A DNA stretch of 28,371 bases from Scatacola_A faecigallinarum (GTDB lineage Bacteria > Pseudomonadota > Alphaproteobacteria > RF32 > CAG-239): contig DVOM01000035.1 of assembly GCA_018713605.1 (NCBI GenBank), positions 1-28,371 on the forward strand, in the 5' to 3' direction. This document shows, piece by piece, positions 15,166 to 22,664 of this stretch. The position numbers and the translations under genes were made by a program. Each line of letters opens with the position of its first letter. Positions within the stretch are counted from its first letter, which is position 1. The notes below the pieces were generated by a model. That model saw nothing but the letters and a program-made list of their open reading frames with translations, had not been told where the DNA came from and searched no databases.

Positions 15166-17208
15166 TTAGGCGCCGCGGCTGCCAAGCCGTTCGAAAACGG
15201 CGGTTTCGGAAGCCGGATTCATGTCCGGATTGCACGCGCGGACATATTTTTTGAGTTCGGCGCGCAATGCGGAAGCTGGTTCGGATTTTGAACGGTTCCG
15301 CGCATGGAAGTCGTTCAGGCGTGCCAAGAAGTCAGCCCTGCCCGCTTCGTCGAGTTCGCGGGTGTAAAGCAACGTATAGCTTTTGTAGTCGGACAAAGCG
15401 CCGGAACGCAGAACGGAAGCAACATAACGCTCAAGAATTTGGATTTTTTCCCGGCGGCAGACATTTTCCAGATGTTCTCTGGCCTTGTCGCTGAGCAACG
15501 CGTAAAGACGGCCGTCAGTTTGGCGGGACTTTTCCGCTTCGCAGAGTTCAGGGAAACTTTTGCCTTTAAGAACTTCGGCGGAAATATGCTGCTGGCAGGC
15601 CTTTTGCAGTTTCTGCGGTTTGGCTTCGGGATGCTCGCCGGCTTTTTTATACAACAGAAAGGCGTTTTTTATATCAAGTTTTGGCGGCGTAAGCATTTCG
15701 AACAGTGCCGCGCGGGTCTCGTCGCGGCGAGTTTCGTCGGCAATGTCTGCGGCTTTCAGGTAAACCGGCAGCAGCGTGAAAAGGCTTTGACTGTTGAAAC
15801 GGCATTTTTTCAGAGCCGGGATAACAGACGGGATATCTTCGGCAGTCATGTTTTCAGCGCGTATTTGAGCCGGAACGTCGCCGTGGCCGTTTTCAATCAG
15901 CATATTGTAGACATCAAAGCGTTTCTGGCGGAAGTTATAGTCGCGGGCAGCCTCCAGATGCCGATAAGGAACCGGGCGGAACGGACTGTTCTTGTTCTGT
16001 GAGCCGAGATATGCCATCATCTTTTCGACCTGAGCTTCATCGCCGTTTTGGACAACATATTCAAAAGCTGATTTTCCGTAAGCGTCACGGCGGAAAAGCA
16101 GTTCGGCGAAAGGAAGCTCCTTAAATGTCTGCGGATTATGCCGCAAAACGCCGTCAAACATTTTTAGTTCGGCGTCGAGCAGTCCGGCACGGTAATGTTG
16201 GAAACGTGACAAATAGGTTTGTCCGTCGCGGCGCATTTGTTCCACCTGCGGCGAAGACTGAAACAACGCGGCTGCGTCAGGCCGTTCGCCGGTATTTGAA
16301 AAGGCCGCAGACGCGGCAAGCAAAGCTTCATTCAGGACCAGATCGGCCGCAAAATCGCGAATGTCGCTGTTGGTCGAAATGTCAAGATAGATGTCGGCGG
16401 AATGTTCCGACGGCATAAAGATGTTTTGTTCCATACATTTGACGTTGTCATAAACGCGGTTTAAAAGAACGAGATTTTCATTCGGCGAGAGTTCCAGCAA
16501 AGCGCCGGGAGAATCTTTCAGCATAAAATCCTGAACAAAGCGGTTGAGACTGCCCAGCCGCCAGTTTTTCACGGCCGTGTCATCATGCTGGGAAACGATA
16601 TGCAGTACTGTCGAACGGCTTTGTCCGAAGGGCATGGCCGAAGCTACGTCGAGAACAAACAGCTGTTTCTGGATATATCTCCGCTCCTCTTCCGTATAGC
16701 CGAGCCGCTGCATATTCTGCTGAAACAGGTTTTCCAGCTCAAGCAAAACAGGTCCGCCGTGACAATGGCTGACAACGGGCAGCCGGCGGAGATTCTGCGC
16801 CGCGGTTTCCATATTGAGCCGTGTCTGTCCGCCGTCTTTTGAAATAAGCGGTAACAGCCAGACGTCAAAAAACTTTCCGTAATAGTCATAATGTTTTTTG
16901 GCAACCGGATATAACCTGTCATCCAGCCGGCCGAGTTCCGCATCCTGATTCAGCCTGTGGGTGCCGCAGTTGGCACTGTCCGGGTAATAGGCGCTGAAAA
17001 TATGTCCGTCAAAGCCGGATATGAAATTGTTGTTAAGAAAACGCTCAACGATTTTGCAGATGGCGTTGGCATCATATTCGCCATTGGTGCCGTCGCCCGG
17101 GAGTATCAAAATGTTTGTTCCGTGCAGAAAACAGTCGGCGGAAATATTGCTTTCCCAGTGGTCAACGCCGTTTAAACTGCGGCGTCCCAATCCCATTTGC
17201 GAATTCAT
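15166..17208 (-). CDS. Large uncharacterised protein with possible Cys-type alpha/beta-hydrolase elbow and ankyrin-like middle
   Basis: 680 residues from the ATG at 17208, which has GGGGAG 6 bases upstream (a TTG 15 bases earlier overlaps that site). No signal peptide or TM helix. The N-terminal about 230 residues look like an alpha/beta domain: an HG followed by strand NILILPGDGTNG (33-42), then PVVSHCHGGPVLLELENLF (about 144-162), which has the shape of a nucleophile elbow with Cys in the nucleophile place, then strands LFVLDVASAMPFG and TVLHIVSQHDD that could supply the acid. The middle (about 375-445) has ankyrin-like helices (DAYGKSAFEYVVQNGD, FDVYNMLIENGHGD). The C-terminal half is helical and charged. 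I recognise no family. It stands apart from its neighbours: 51 bases after DUF6898 with inverted repeats in the gap. Confidence 0.75.
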   Translation of the reverse strand: MNSQMGLGRRSLNGVDHWESNISADCFLHGTNILILPGDGTNGEYDANAICKIVERFLNNNFISGFDGHIFSAYYPDSANCGTHRLNQDAELGRLDDRLYPVAKKHYDYYGKFFDVWLLPLISKDGGQTRLNMETAAQNLRRLPVVSHCHGGPVLLELENLFQQNMQRLGYTEEERRYIQKQLFVLDVASAMPFGQSRSTVLHIVSQHDDTAVKNWRLGSLNRFVQDFMLKDSPGALLELSPNENLVLLNRVYDNVKCMEQNIFMPSEHSADIYLDISTNSDIRDFAADLVLNEALLAASAAFSNTGERPDAAALFQSSPQVEQMRRDGQTYLSRFQHYRAGLLDAELKMFDGVLRHNPQTFKELPFAELLFRRDAYGKSAFEYVVQNGDEAQVEKMMAYLGSQNKNSPFRPVPYRHLEAARDYNFRQKRFDVYNMLIENGHGDVPAQIRAENMTAEDIPSVIPALKKCRFNSQSLFTLLPVYLKAADIADETRRDETRAALFEMLTPPKLDIKNAFLLYKKAGEHPEAKPQKLQKACQQHISAEVLKGKSFPELCEAEKSRQTDGRLYALLSDKAREHLENVCRREKIQILERYVASVLRSGALSDYKSYTLLYTRELDEAGRADFLARLNDFHARNRSKSEPASALRAELKKYVRACNPDMNPASETAVFERLGSRGA

Positions 17209-17225
17209 TACAGGCTCCCCCAAAC

Positions 17226-17272
17226 GTTATCCCACATTAGATAACACATCCCTGAAGACGTGTAAACAGGGA
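17226..17272. repeat. Two adjacent inverted repeats between the DUF6898 gene and the 680-residue gene
   Basis: GTTATC (17226-17231) pairs with GATAAC (17240-17245), and TCCCTG (17249-17254) pairs with CAGGGA (17267-17272). They fill the 50-base gap. On the minus strand TTTACA followed after 17 bases by TATCTA lies across them, so they may be operators or mRNA hairpins in front of the 680-residue gene. No T-tract follows, so they do not look like terminators. Confidence 0.35.
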
Positions 17273-17274
17273 AT

Positions 17275-17454
17275 TTATTCGTTTTCTTTTTTTCTGAGGA
17301 CGTATTTGAGACGGTTCAGCGCCTGAAACTTCATCTGATCCTGCGAAAGGGTATCAGGCACAACGACGGAAGCCTCAATTTTGGTTTCCGGTTCAATGGC
17401 GGTAACTTTGACGCTGTGCCCTACCCGCACGAATTCAAACAGAATTTCCGTCAT
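17275..17454 (-). CDS. DUF6898 family small protein
   Basis: 59 residues starting MTEILFEFVRVGHSVKVTA, matching the short DUF6898 family typical of Rhodospirillales-type alphaproteobacteria. It folds probably as a small beta unit (TEILFEFVRVG..VKVTAIEPETKIEASVVVP) followed by one helix (FQALNRLKYVLRKK). Function unknown. The start ATG shares its first base with the last base of the parC stop (TAATG), so translation is coupled to parC; a longer reading frame into parC exists but lacks family similarity. Confidence 0.8.
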   Translation of the reverse strand: MTEILFEFVRVGHSVKVTAIEPETKIEASVVVPDTLSQDQMKFQALNRLKYVLRKKENE

Positions 17455-19676
17455 TACTTGCCCAGAAAACGGTTGTTTTTTGGAAAACCGAACGGAACCA
17501 GTTTGCCCACCTGAGCACGATGTCCGAGCCATGCCAGCAAGTCGGTTTCAACTTTAATGCCGCCGCTGCGGGCATAGGAAAAGCCCTCCGCAGCGTTAAA
17601 GCTCTGAATGTCCGCCAGTCCGCCGTCTTTGTATTTCTGCAAAGTTACACCGCGTCCGCGTGCCATTGTCGGCACTTCTTCGACAGGGAAAATCAGCAGT
17701 TTGCGGTTATCGCCGACGACGGCAAGACTGTCGCCGGTAACTTTGACGCAGAAAACGGCCTTTTCGCCGTCACCCAGATTCATAATCTTGCGGCCGTTGC
17801 GGGTTTGGGCAATGATGTGGTTTTCGTCAACCATGAAGCCTTTGCCGGTATTGGAGGCAATGACATAAGAGGCTTTCGGCTCAAAGACAAAAGCCTGACA
17901 AATCTGATCGTTGTTTCCCAGGTCAATCATCAGACGCAGCGGCTGGCCGAACCCGCGGCCGCTGGGAATTTCGGAAGCCTGAACCGTAAAGAACTTTCCT
18001 GAAGTGTCAAAAAAGATAATCCGGTCGGTCGTCTGCGCATGCAGGGCAATCTGCAACGCATCGTCGTCCTTGAACTTGAAGTCGTCATCAAGGGCTGCAT
18101 GCCCCTTGATGCAACGTATCCAGCCTTTCTGCGACAGGATAACCGTAATCGGTTCTTTTTCGACAAAGACTTCCAGCGGCACTTCAATTTCTTCCGAGAC
18201 CTCGGCAAATTCGGTGCGGCGTTTGCCGAGAGCCGTTTTTTTGCCGAATTTTTCGCGCACGGCCTTGATTTCTTCGGCCAAAGCCTGCCAGCGTTTGTTT
18301 TCGTCGCCGAGCAGCGCCTCAAGCTCGCCCTTTTCGGACGAGAGATCGTCAAATTCGCGACGGATTTCGGTTTCTTCCAGTTTACGCAGCGAACGCAGCT
18401 TCATGTTCAAAATCGCTTCGGCCTGGTTTTCAGTCAGCGAAAATTCTTTCATCATTACCGCTTTGGCATCATCTTCTTCACGGATAATACGGATAATCTC
18501 GTCCAGATTAAGATAGGCAATCAGGTATCCGGACAGAATTTCGAGACGGTTATTTATCTTGTCCAAACGATACTGAGAGCGACGTTTTAGAACCTCATGA
18601 CGGTGATTCAAAAACTCGACCAATACATCCTTAATGCACATAACCCGCGGAACGCCGTCGGAATCAAGCACGTTCATGTTCATCGGGAAACGGCTTTCCA
18701 AATCGGTGTTTTTAAACAGATGTTCCATCAGAAGACCGGCGTCGACCGTGCGGTTTTTGGGTTCAAGAACAATACGGACGTCATGGGTCGATTCATCGCG
18801 GACATCGCTGAGCATCGGCAGTTTTTTATCCATCAGCAGCTGGGCGATTTTCTCAATCAGTTTGGATTTGATGACCTGATAGGGAATTTCGGTTACGATA
18901 ATCTGATACTGTCCGTGTCCGAGGTCTTCCTTTTCCCATTTGGCGCGAATGCGGAAAGTTCCCTTTCCCTGCTTATAGGTGTTAAGAATGCTTTCAAAAC
19001 TGTCAATGACAATGCCGCCGGTCGGGAAATCCGGCCCCTTGATGCGGCGAACCAGCGGTTCCATTTCGCAGTCGGGCTTTTCGATCAGATACAGAAGCGC
19101 GTCACAGACCTCGCTGAGGTTATGCGGCGGGATATTGGTGGCCATGCCGACGGCAATTCCCGCCGAACCGTTGCAGAGCAGATTGGGCACCATGGACGGC
19201 ATGACGACCGGTTCTTCCTCCTCGCCGTCATAGGTTTCGCGAAAATCGACGGCATTGTCGTTGAGACCTTCCATCAGAGCCATGGCAAATTCGGTCAGAC
19301 GGGCCTCGGTATAACGCATGGCGGCCGCGCCGTCGCCGTCGATATTACCGAAGTTTCCCTGGCCGTCAACCAGCGGATAACGTACGGAAAAATCCTGAGC
19401 CAGGCGCACCATGGCACCGTAAACCGCACTGTCGCCGTGCGGATGATATTTACCGATGACATCGCCGACGACACGGGCGCATTTCTTAAAACCGGACTTC
19501 GGATCCAGATGCAGCTGGCGCATGGCAAAAAGCAGACGGCGGTGAACCGGTTTCAATCCGTCGCGGACGTCCGGCAGCGCGCGGTCGACAATGGTCGACA
19601 TGGCATAAGACAGGTATCTTTTGCTCAATTCCTCCGAGAGGTGAACATCTCTGATTTTTTCTTCTACTTCCTGCAT
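17454..19676 (-). CDS. parC: DNA topoisomerase IV subunit A ParC
   Basis: 740 residues. ParC pairs with ParE to decatenate chromosomes. The breakage-reunion domain is complete: RALPDVRDGLKPVHRRLLFAM, the QRDR YHPHGDSAVYGAMVRLAQDF (77-96), and the catalytic Tyr122 in AAMRYTEARLT. Coiled-coil tower and C-terminal blades follow (ARGRGVTLQKYKDGG). The C-terminal part lacks a GyrA box, which together with the short pinwheel supports ParC over GyrA. At position 87, where quinolone-sensitive enzymes have an acidic residue (GyrA D87, ParC E84), this protein has Gly. It lies 22 bases after recO and overlaps the DUF6898 gene by 1 base. parE is not in the window. Confidence 0.95.
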   Translation of the reverse strand: MQEVEEKIRDVHLSEELSKRYLSYAMSTIVDRALPDVRDGLKPVHRRLLFAMRQLHLDPKSGFKKCARVVGDVIGKYHPHGDSAVYGAMVRLAQDFSVRYPLVDGQGNFGNIDGDGAAAMRYTEARLTEFAMALMEGLNDNAVDFRETYDGEEEEPVVMPSMVPNLLCNGSAGIAVGMATNIPPHNLSEVCDALLYLIEKPDCEMEPLVRRIKGPDFPTGGIVIDSFESILNTYKQGKGTFRIRAKWEKEDLGHGQYQIIVTEIPYQVIKSKLIEKIAQLLMDKKLPMLSDVRDESTHDVRIVLEPKNRTVDAGLLMEHLFKNTDLESRFPMNMNVLDSDGVPRVMCIKDVLVEFLNHRHEVLKRRSQYRLDKINNRLEILSGYLIAYLNLDEIIRIIREEDDAKAVMMKEFSLTENQAEAILNMKLRSLRKLEETEIRREFDDLSSEKGELEALLGDENKRWQALAEEIKAVREKFGKKTALGKRRTEFAEVSEEIEVPLEVFVEKEPITVILSQKGWIRCIKGHAALDDDFKFKDDDALQIALHAQTTDRIIFFDTSGKFFTVQASEIPSGRGFGQPLRLMIDLGNNDQICQAFVFEPKASYVIASNTGKGFMVDENHIIAQTRNGRKIMNLGDGEKAVFCVKVTGDSLAVVGDNRKLLIFPVEEVPTMARGRGVTLQKYKDGGLADIQSFNAAEGFSYARSGGIKVETDLLAWLGHRAQVGKLVPFGFPKNNRFLGK

Positions 19677-19698
19677 GTCAAAAATACTCTAAAATCGT

Positions 19699-20415
19699 TT
19701 ATAGGCCTAAGTTATGCAGCAAATTAGCACGGTTCGGCGGGAATTTCAAGTTATGAGTTTGAAAAAAGTTTTTATTGAGGAAAAACTCGGTCATCCGCAG
19801 CAGATCGGCCACTTCCGAAAGTTCAGGATTATAGTTTTTATCGACAATATACTGCGGAAATCTGAACAACCGGCTTTTATAAGGCTCACCGGCCTCGGCA
19901 CAAACGGCGCGGCCGGTTTTGGGCGAAACGTAGGCCAGATTTTCGGTTGAACCGGTAGCGGAACATTCGCTGAGGTCCAAGCCAATACCAAGAAAATCAA
20001 GAAGATAAAATTCAAAGTAAGAATAATGCACTATCCAATTATCTTCATCTACAAAATTAAAAAAGCTGTCAACCAGATAGTAAAAGCGTTCCAACTCCGC
20101 CTTTTCGGGCATGCAGGCATTTGCCAGTTCGCAAAAAGCGGAAAGCGCGGACAATTTGCCGCTGCTGCCGAGAAAACGAACGGCAGTCGGCTTGAGAAGC
20201 TCGGCACGAAAGGAAAGCATATTTTCTTCAATCCGGGCATAGGCGTCAACCGCAATCAGGTTGCCGGGCTGATAGACGCCAAGGTTCTTTTTGCTGTGGC
20301 CGCCCCGGACATAGCCGACAAGCTTGCCGTGCGCGCGGGTTATCAGAGTCAGAATAAGCGAGGTTTCGCCGTGTTTTCTGACATTGATGATGTACCCTTC
20401 GTCCGTAAACTGCAA
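19699..20415 (-). CDS. recO: DNA repair protein RecO
   Basis: 238 residues. RecO loads RecA on SSB-coated DNA in the RecFOR pathway. The N-terminal OB fold is clear (FTDEGYIINVRKHGETSL; GKLVGYVRGGHSKK; YQPGNLIAVDAYARIEENM), followed by the helical C-terminal domain (DFLGIGLDLSECSATGS, YVSPKTGRAVCAEAG). Only one cysteine in each of the ECSATG and VCAEAG places is left, so a canonical four-Cys zinc knuckle is not obvious. Start codon is TTG at 20415 with AAGGA 7 bases upstream; there is no better ATG and the protein start matches the family. It begins 2 bases after the stop of the small 42-residue gene. Confidence 0.93.
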   Translation of the reverse strand: MQFTDEGYIINVRKHGETSLILTLITRAHGKLVGYVRGGHSKKNLGVYQPGNLIAVDAYARIEENMLSFRAELLKPTAVRFLGSSGKLSALSAFCELANACMPEKAELERFYYLVDSFFNFVDEDNWIVHYSYFEFYLLDFLGIGLDLSECSATGSTENLAYVSPKTGRAVCAEAGEPYKSRLFRFPQYIVDKNYNPELSEVADLLRMTEFFLNKNFFQTHNLKFPPNRANLLHNLGL

Positions 20416-20417
20416 AT

Positions 20418-20546
20418 CTATTTCCTTGTCATGACTTCATAAACCCAGGCCGGCGGATTGGCGTCAAAACGCCAGGCGGAAAGAACCGCCAGCAGCGTGC
20501 AGGCCAGCAGCAGCCAAAAACCCCTTTGTTTGAAGAAATCTCTCAT
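20418..20546 (-). CDS. Small one-TM membrane peptide (42 aa) upstream of recO
   Basis: Short gene in the kdsA-recO gap. It starts MRDFFKQRGFWLLLACTLLA and continues as one hydrophobic helix, then a polar tail (RFDANPPAWVYEVMTRK). A second in-frame ATG 9 bases upstream (20555) is possible. The ribosome-binding site is weak for either start, but the stop is 2 bases before the recO TTG start, which suggests translational coupling, and the TM profile is clean. No family recognised. The kdsA terminator lies directly upstream, so its transcript source is unclear. Confidence 0.5.
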   Translation of the reverse strand: MRDFFKQRGFWLLLACTLLAVLSAWRFDANPPAWVYEVMTRK

Positions 20547-20561
20547 TTTCCGCATCTTTCG

Positions 20562-20591
20562 AAAAATTCTCCCCGAAACGCATCCGGGGAG
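20562..20591 (-). terminator. Rho-independent terminator of kdsA
   Basis: Read on the minus strand: a perfect 7-bp stem CTCCCCG/CGGGGAG (20591-20585 with 20575-20569), a 9-base loop, then AATTTTT. It begins 8 bases after the kdsA stop codon and lies just before the 42-residue gene and recO. Confidence 0.8.
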
Positions 20592-20598
20592 AAAATTA

Positions 20599-21444
20599 CT
20601 AATAATCGTGAATGATGGACTTGGTAACGCTGTCGTAAGTCATCAGCTCACTTAAAACCCGTTTCATGTCTTTAAGCGGAATCATGTTTGGTCCGTCGGA
20701 CAGAGCCTTGTCCGGATTGTCGTGAGTTTCGATAAACACCGCGGCAACGCCGACGGCAACGGCAGCGCGGGCAAGCACCGGCGCAAATTCGCGCTGGCCG
20801 CCGGAAGTTCCGCCCTGCCCGCTGGGCTGCTGGACGGAATGGGTCGCATCAAAAATAACCGGACAGCCGGTTTCTTTGGCCATGATCGGCAGACCGCGGA
20901 AGTCGGTTACCAGCGTATTATAGCCGAAACTGGCGCCGCGTTCGGTCAGGCAAACATTGGCATTGCCCGAATCTTCGGCTTTTTTGACAATATGTTTCAT
21001 GTCCCAGGGCGCACAGAACTGACCTTTTTTGATGTTTACGACCTTGCCGGTTTTGGCGGCGGCAACCACCAGGTCGGTCTGCCGGCACAGAAAAGCCGGT
21101 ATCTGAAGCATGTCAACATACTGGGCAACAATGCCGCACTGTTCCTTTTCATGAACGTCGGTAACAATCGGAATGTTATTGTAGAGTTTTTTGATTTCCT
21201 CAAAAGTCAGCATTCCCTCTTCAAGACCGACCCCGCGGGCGCCGTTAATGGAAGTGCGGTTGGCTTTGTCGAAGGAAGCTTTGAAAATATAGTTTATGCC
21301 AAGCTCTTTGGTAATTTCGACCATGGCGCCGGCCATGTCAATCGCATGCTGGCGGCTTTCAATCTGACAGGGACCGGCAAGCAGTGCCAAGGGCAGTTTG
21401 TTGCCGATTTTGAAGCTGCCGATTTCGATAGTTCTCTGTTCCAT
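20599..21444 (-). CDS. kdsA: 3-deoxy-8-phosphooctulonate synthase KdsA
   Basis: 281 residues. Condenses phosphoenolpyruvate and arabinose-5-phosphate to Kdo-8-phosphate, the committed step to LPS inner-core Kdo. The TIM-barrel motifs are intact: LLAGPCQIES (21-30), FKASFDKANRTS, DVHEKEQC, QTDLVVAAAKTG, NIKKGQFCAPWDM, TERGASFGYNTLV, DATHSVQQPSGQGG and FIETHDNPDKALSDGPN. C26 in GPCxIES is the metal ligand of metal-dependent (class II) enzymes, where E. coli KdsA has Asn. AAGGA lies 8 bases before the ATG. Confidence 0.97.
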   Translation of the reverse strand: MEQRTIEIGSFKIGNKLPLALLAGPCQIESRQHAIDMAGAMVEITKELGINYIFKASFDKANRTSINGARGVGLEEGMLTFEEIKKLYNNIPIVTDVHEKEQCGIVAQYVDMLQIPAFLCRQTDLVVAAAKTGKVVNIKKGQFCAPWDMKHIVKKAEDSGNANVCLTERGASFGYNTLVTDFRGLPIMAKETGCPVIFDATHSVQQPSGQGGTSGGQREFAPVLARAAVAVGVAAVFIETHDNPDKALSDGPNMIPLKDMKRVLSELMTYDSVTKSIIHDY

Positions 21445-21481
21445 AACGATTTTCCTTTGCTGCGTAGTTAAGAATAATCAT

Positions 21482-21510
21482 GTTTTAGCAGGTTTGGCAA
21501 AATTTGGCAA
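21482..21510 (-). promoter_or_regulatory. Candidate kdsA promoter with tandem TTTGGCAA repeat
   Basis: Minus strand: TTGCCA (21510-21505), a 17-base spacer and TAAAAC (21487-21482). The -35 box matches 5 of 6. The octamer TTTGGCAA occurs twice, 2 bases apart (21493-21500 and 21503-21510), covering the -35 box and spacer, which could be an operator. The region sits between a terminator and kdsA, where a promoter is expected. Confidence 0.45.
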
Positions 21511-21525
21511 CTCCGCATTTCAGAT

Positions 21526-21568
21526 TTAAACAGAAAAGCCCCAAACCGCAGGCAACGGTTCAGGGCTT
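21526..21568 (-). terminator. Rho-independent terminator of the 210-residue gene
   Basis: An inverted repeat of 21536-21548 with 21556-21568 (arms AAGCCC..AACCG and CGGTT..GGGCTT, with an internal mismatch) is followed on the minus strand by TTTTCTGTTTAAA. It lies 18 bases past the stop codon of the upstream gene and just before the kdsA promoter. Confidence 0.75.
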
Positions 21569-21586
21569 GGCGCAAAGATGCGAAAA

Positions 21587-22219
21587 TCATACTTTAAGGC
21601 AGATTTCATCGACTTTTCTTTCAAAGGCATTTCTGGCTTTTTCCCAATCTTCGGGACGGACAAATTCCTGCGGCCGGTAACACTCGCACCAAACGGCATA
21701 AAGACGGTATTTGTCTTTGCCGTCCATGTAGCCGCGAAAGTTGATGCCGCAGCGAAAACTTTCGTTTAAGCGGGACAAAAACTGCGGCAGATAAGTTTCC
21801 GGCGCATTGCAGACTTCGTCAAAATCTTCTCTGATTCCGAAAACCCGGCCGTAATGTTTTTTTGCCGGCAGATAACGGCTTTGAGAAACGACTGCCGCGG
21901 CATTCGGGCTGCGGGTGCTGCTTCCGGCGACATCGACGAAAATATTCTCGCCGCCGAAAATTCGCAACAGCTTTTCATCTGCAGGCAAAAGTTCATCCGT
22001 CATACGGTCGGCAATAATTTTGCAACGTTTTTGACGGGTAATCCGGCAGAGATGACCGATGGCTATCAAAGCGGGAATGTCGTCGGCAAAACAGACAAAC
22101 GCCGCACCGGGGGACAGTTTAATCCGCGGATAGCTGCCGCGGGGATCGATAAGTTCTTCATCTTTGATTTTAATCATGCCGTGCAACTGATGCGCAGCAT
22201 AAAGCAGTTCTTTGTTCAT
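21587..22219 (-). CDS. Uncharacterised 210-residue protein between pyrG and kdsA
   Basis: Not recognised. Soluble, no signal peptide. The first part has an alpha/beta pattern (GAAFVCFADDIPALIAIGHLCRITRQKRCKIIADRM) resembling a Rossmann-like core; the C-terminal half is rich in aromatic and charged residues (KYRLYAVWCECYRPQEFVRPEDWEKARNAFERK is one helical block, given here only as its approximate extent 173-205). Flanked by a perfect TTGACA promoter-like site upstream and a terminator downstream, so probably a single-gene transcript. Ribosome-binding site is weak (TAGAAAATT before the ATG). Confidence 0.7.
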   Translation of the reverse strand: MNKELLYAAHQLHGMIKIKDEELIDPRGSYPRIKLSPGAAFVCFADDIPALIAIGHLCRITRQKRCKIIADRMTDELLPADEKLLRIFGGENIFVDVAGSSTRSPNAAAVVSQSRYLPAKKHYGRVFGIREDFDEVCNAPETYLPQFLSRLNESFRCGINFRGYMDGKDKYRLYAVWCECYRPQEFVRPEDWEKARNAFERKVDEICLKV

Positions 22220-22247
22220 AATTTTCTAAAATTATAGGTTTTGTTTC

Positions 22248-22276
22248 GGTCAATTTAGAACCGGGAGCGTTTTATG
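22248..22276 (-). promoter_or_regulatory. Candidate promoter of the 210-residue gene
   Basis: Minus strand: TTGACA overlapping the stop codon of the 130-residue gene, a 17-base spacer and TAAATT. The stretch CTGTTGACATA is identical to the one at the trkA stop codon upstream of hfq, where it also sits in promoter position. Confidence 0.4.
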
Positions 22277-22664
22277 TCAACAGTTTAAGGCCTTCAGGAA
22301 GAGCCGCACACTGTTCTTCGGACAGATTTATGTTAAAAAGGCAGAGTTCCCGCAGAACGGGAAGCGCAGGCAGGATATTCAGGAGCCGGGGCAGCGTCCG
22401 CGCATAAAAATATGCCGCGCGTTCCGGGCTGTCGGCAATTTTCTTTTCCCGGCGGTAGTTTTCCGCCTGACCGCGACGCCACTCGTCCTCGATTTCATTC
22501 AACGGCGGCAGCCGCGTCAGAGCCAGCACCACAAGATTTTTTGCTTCAGGCAGCAAAGCGATAAACCTGTCCTGAAATCCGGGGCCGGCATTGTCGACCG
22601 TAAAGCCGCAGACCTTGCAGTCCGCGGCTTCCAAACGGCGAAGGCGCTCTTCGATGTTTTCCAT
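22272..22664 (-). CDS. Small protein with leucine-rich-repeat-like C terminus, coupled to pyrG
   Basis: 130 residues. The ATG shares a base with the pyrG stop codon (TAATG), so it should be translated by coupling. No signal peptide. The N terminus is helical (MENIEERLRRLEAADCK); two segments, LLPEAKNLVVLALTRLPPL and LPVLRELCLFNINLSEEQ, have leucine-rich-repeat spacing. Too short for a full solenoid, so it may be a remnant or a small adaptor. No function assigned. Confidence 0.65.
   Translation of the reverse strand: MENIEERLRRLEAADCKVCGFTVDNAGPGFQDRFIALLPEAKNLVVLALTRLPPLNEIEDEWRRGQAENYRREKKIADSPERAAYFYARTLPRLLNILPALPVLRELCLFNINLSEEQCAALPEGLKLLT

Noticed and set aside
18597..19727. 376-codon open frame opposite parC
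   Set aside because: Antisense shadow of parC; the parC reading is unambiguous.
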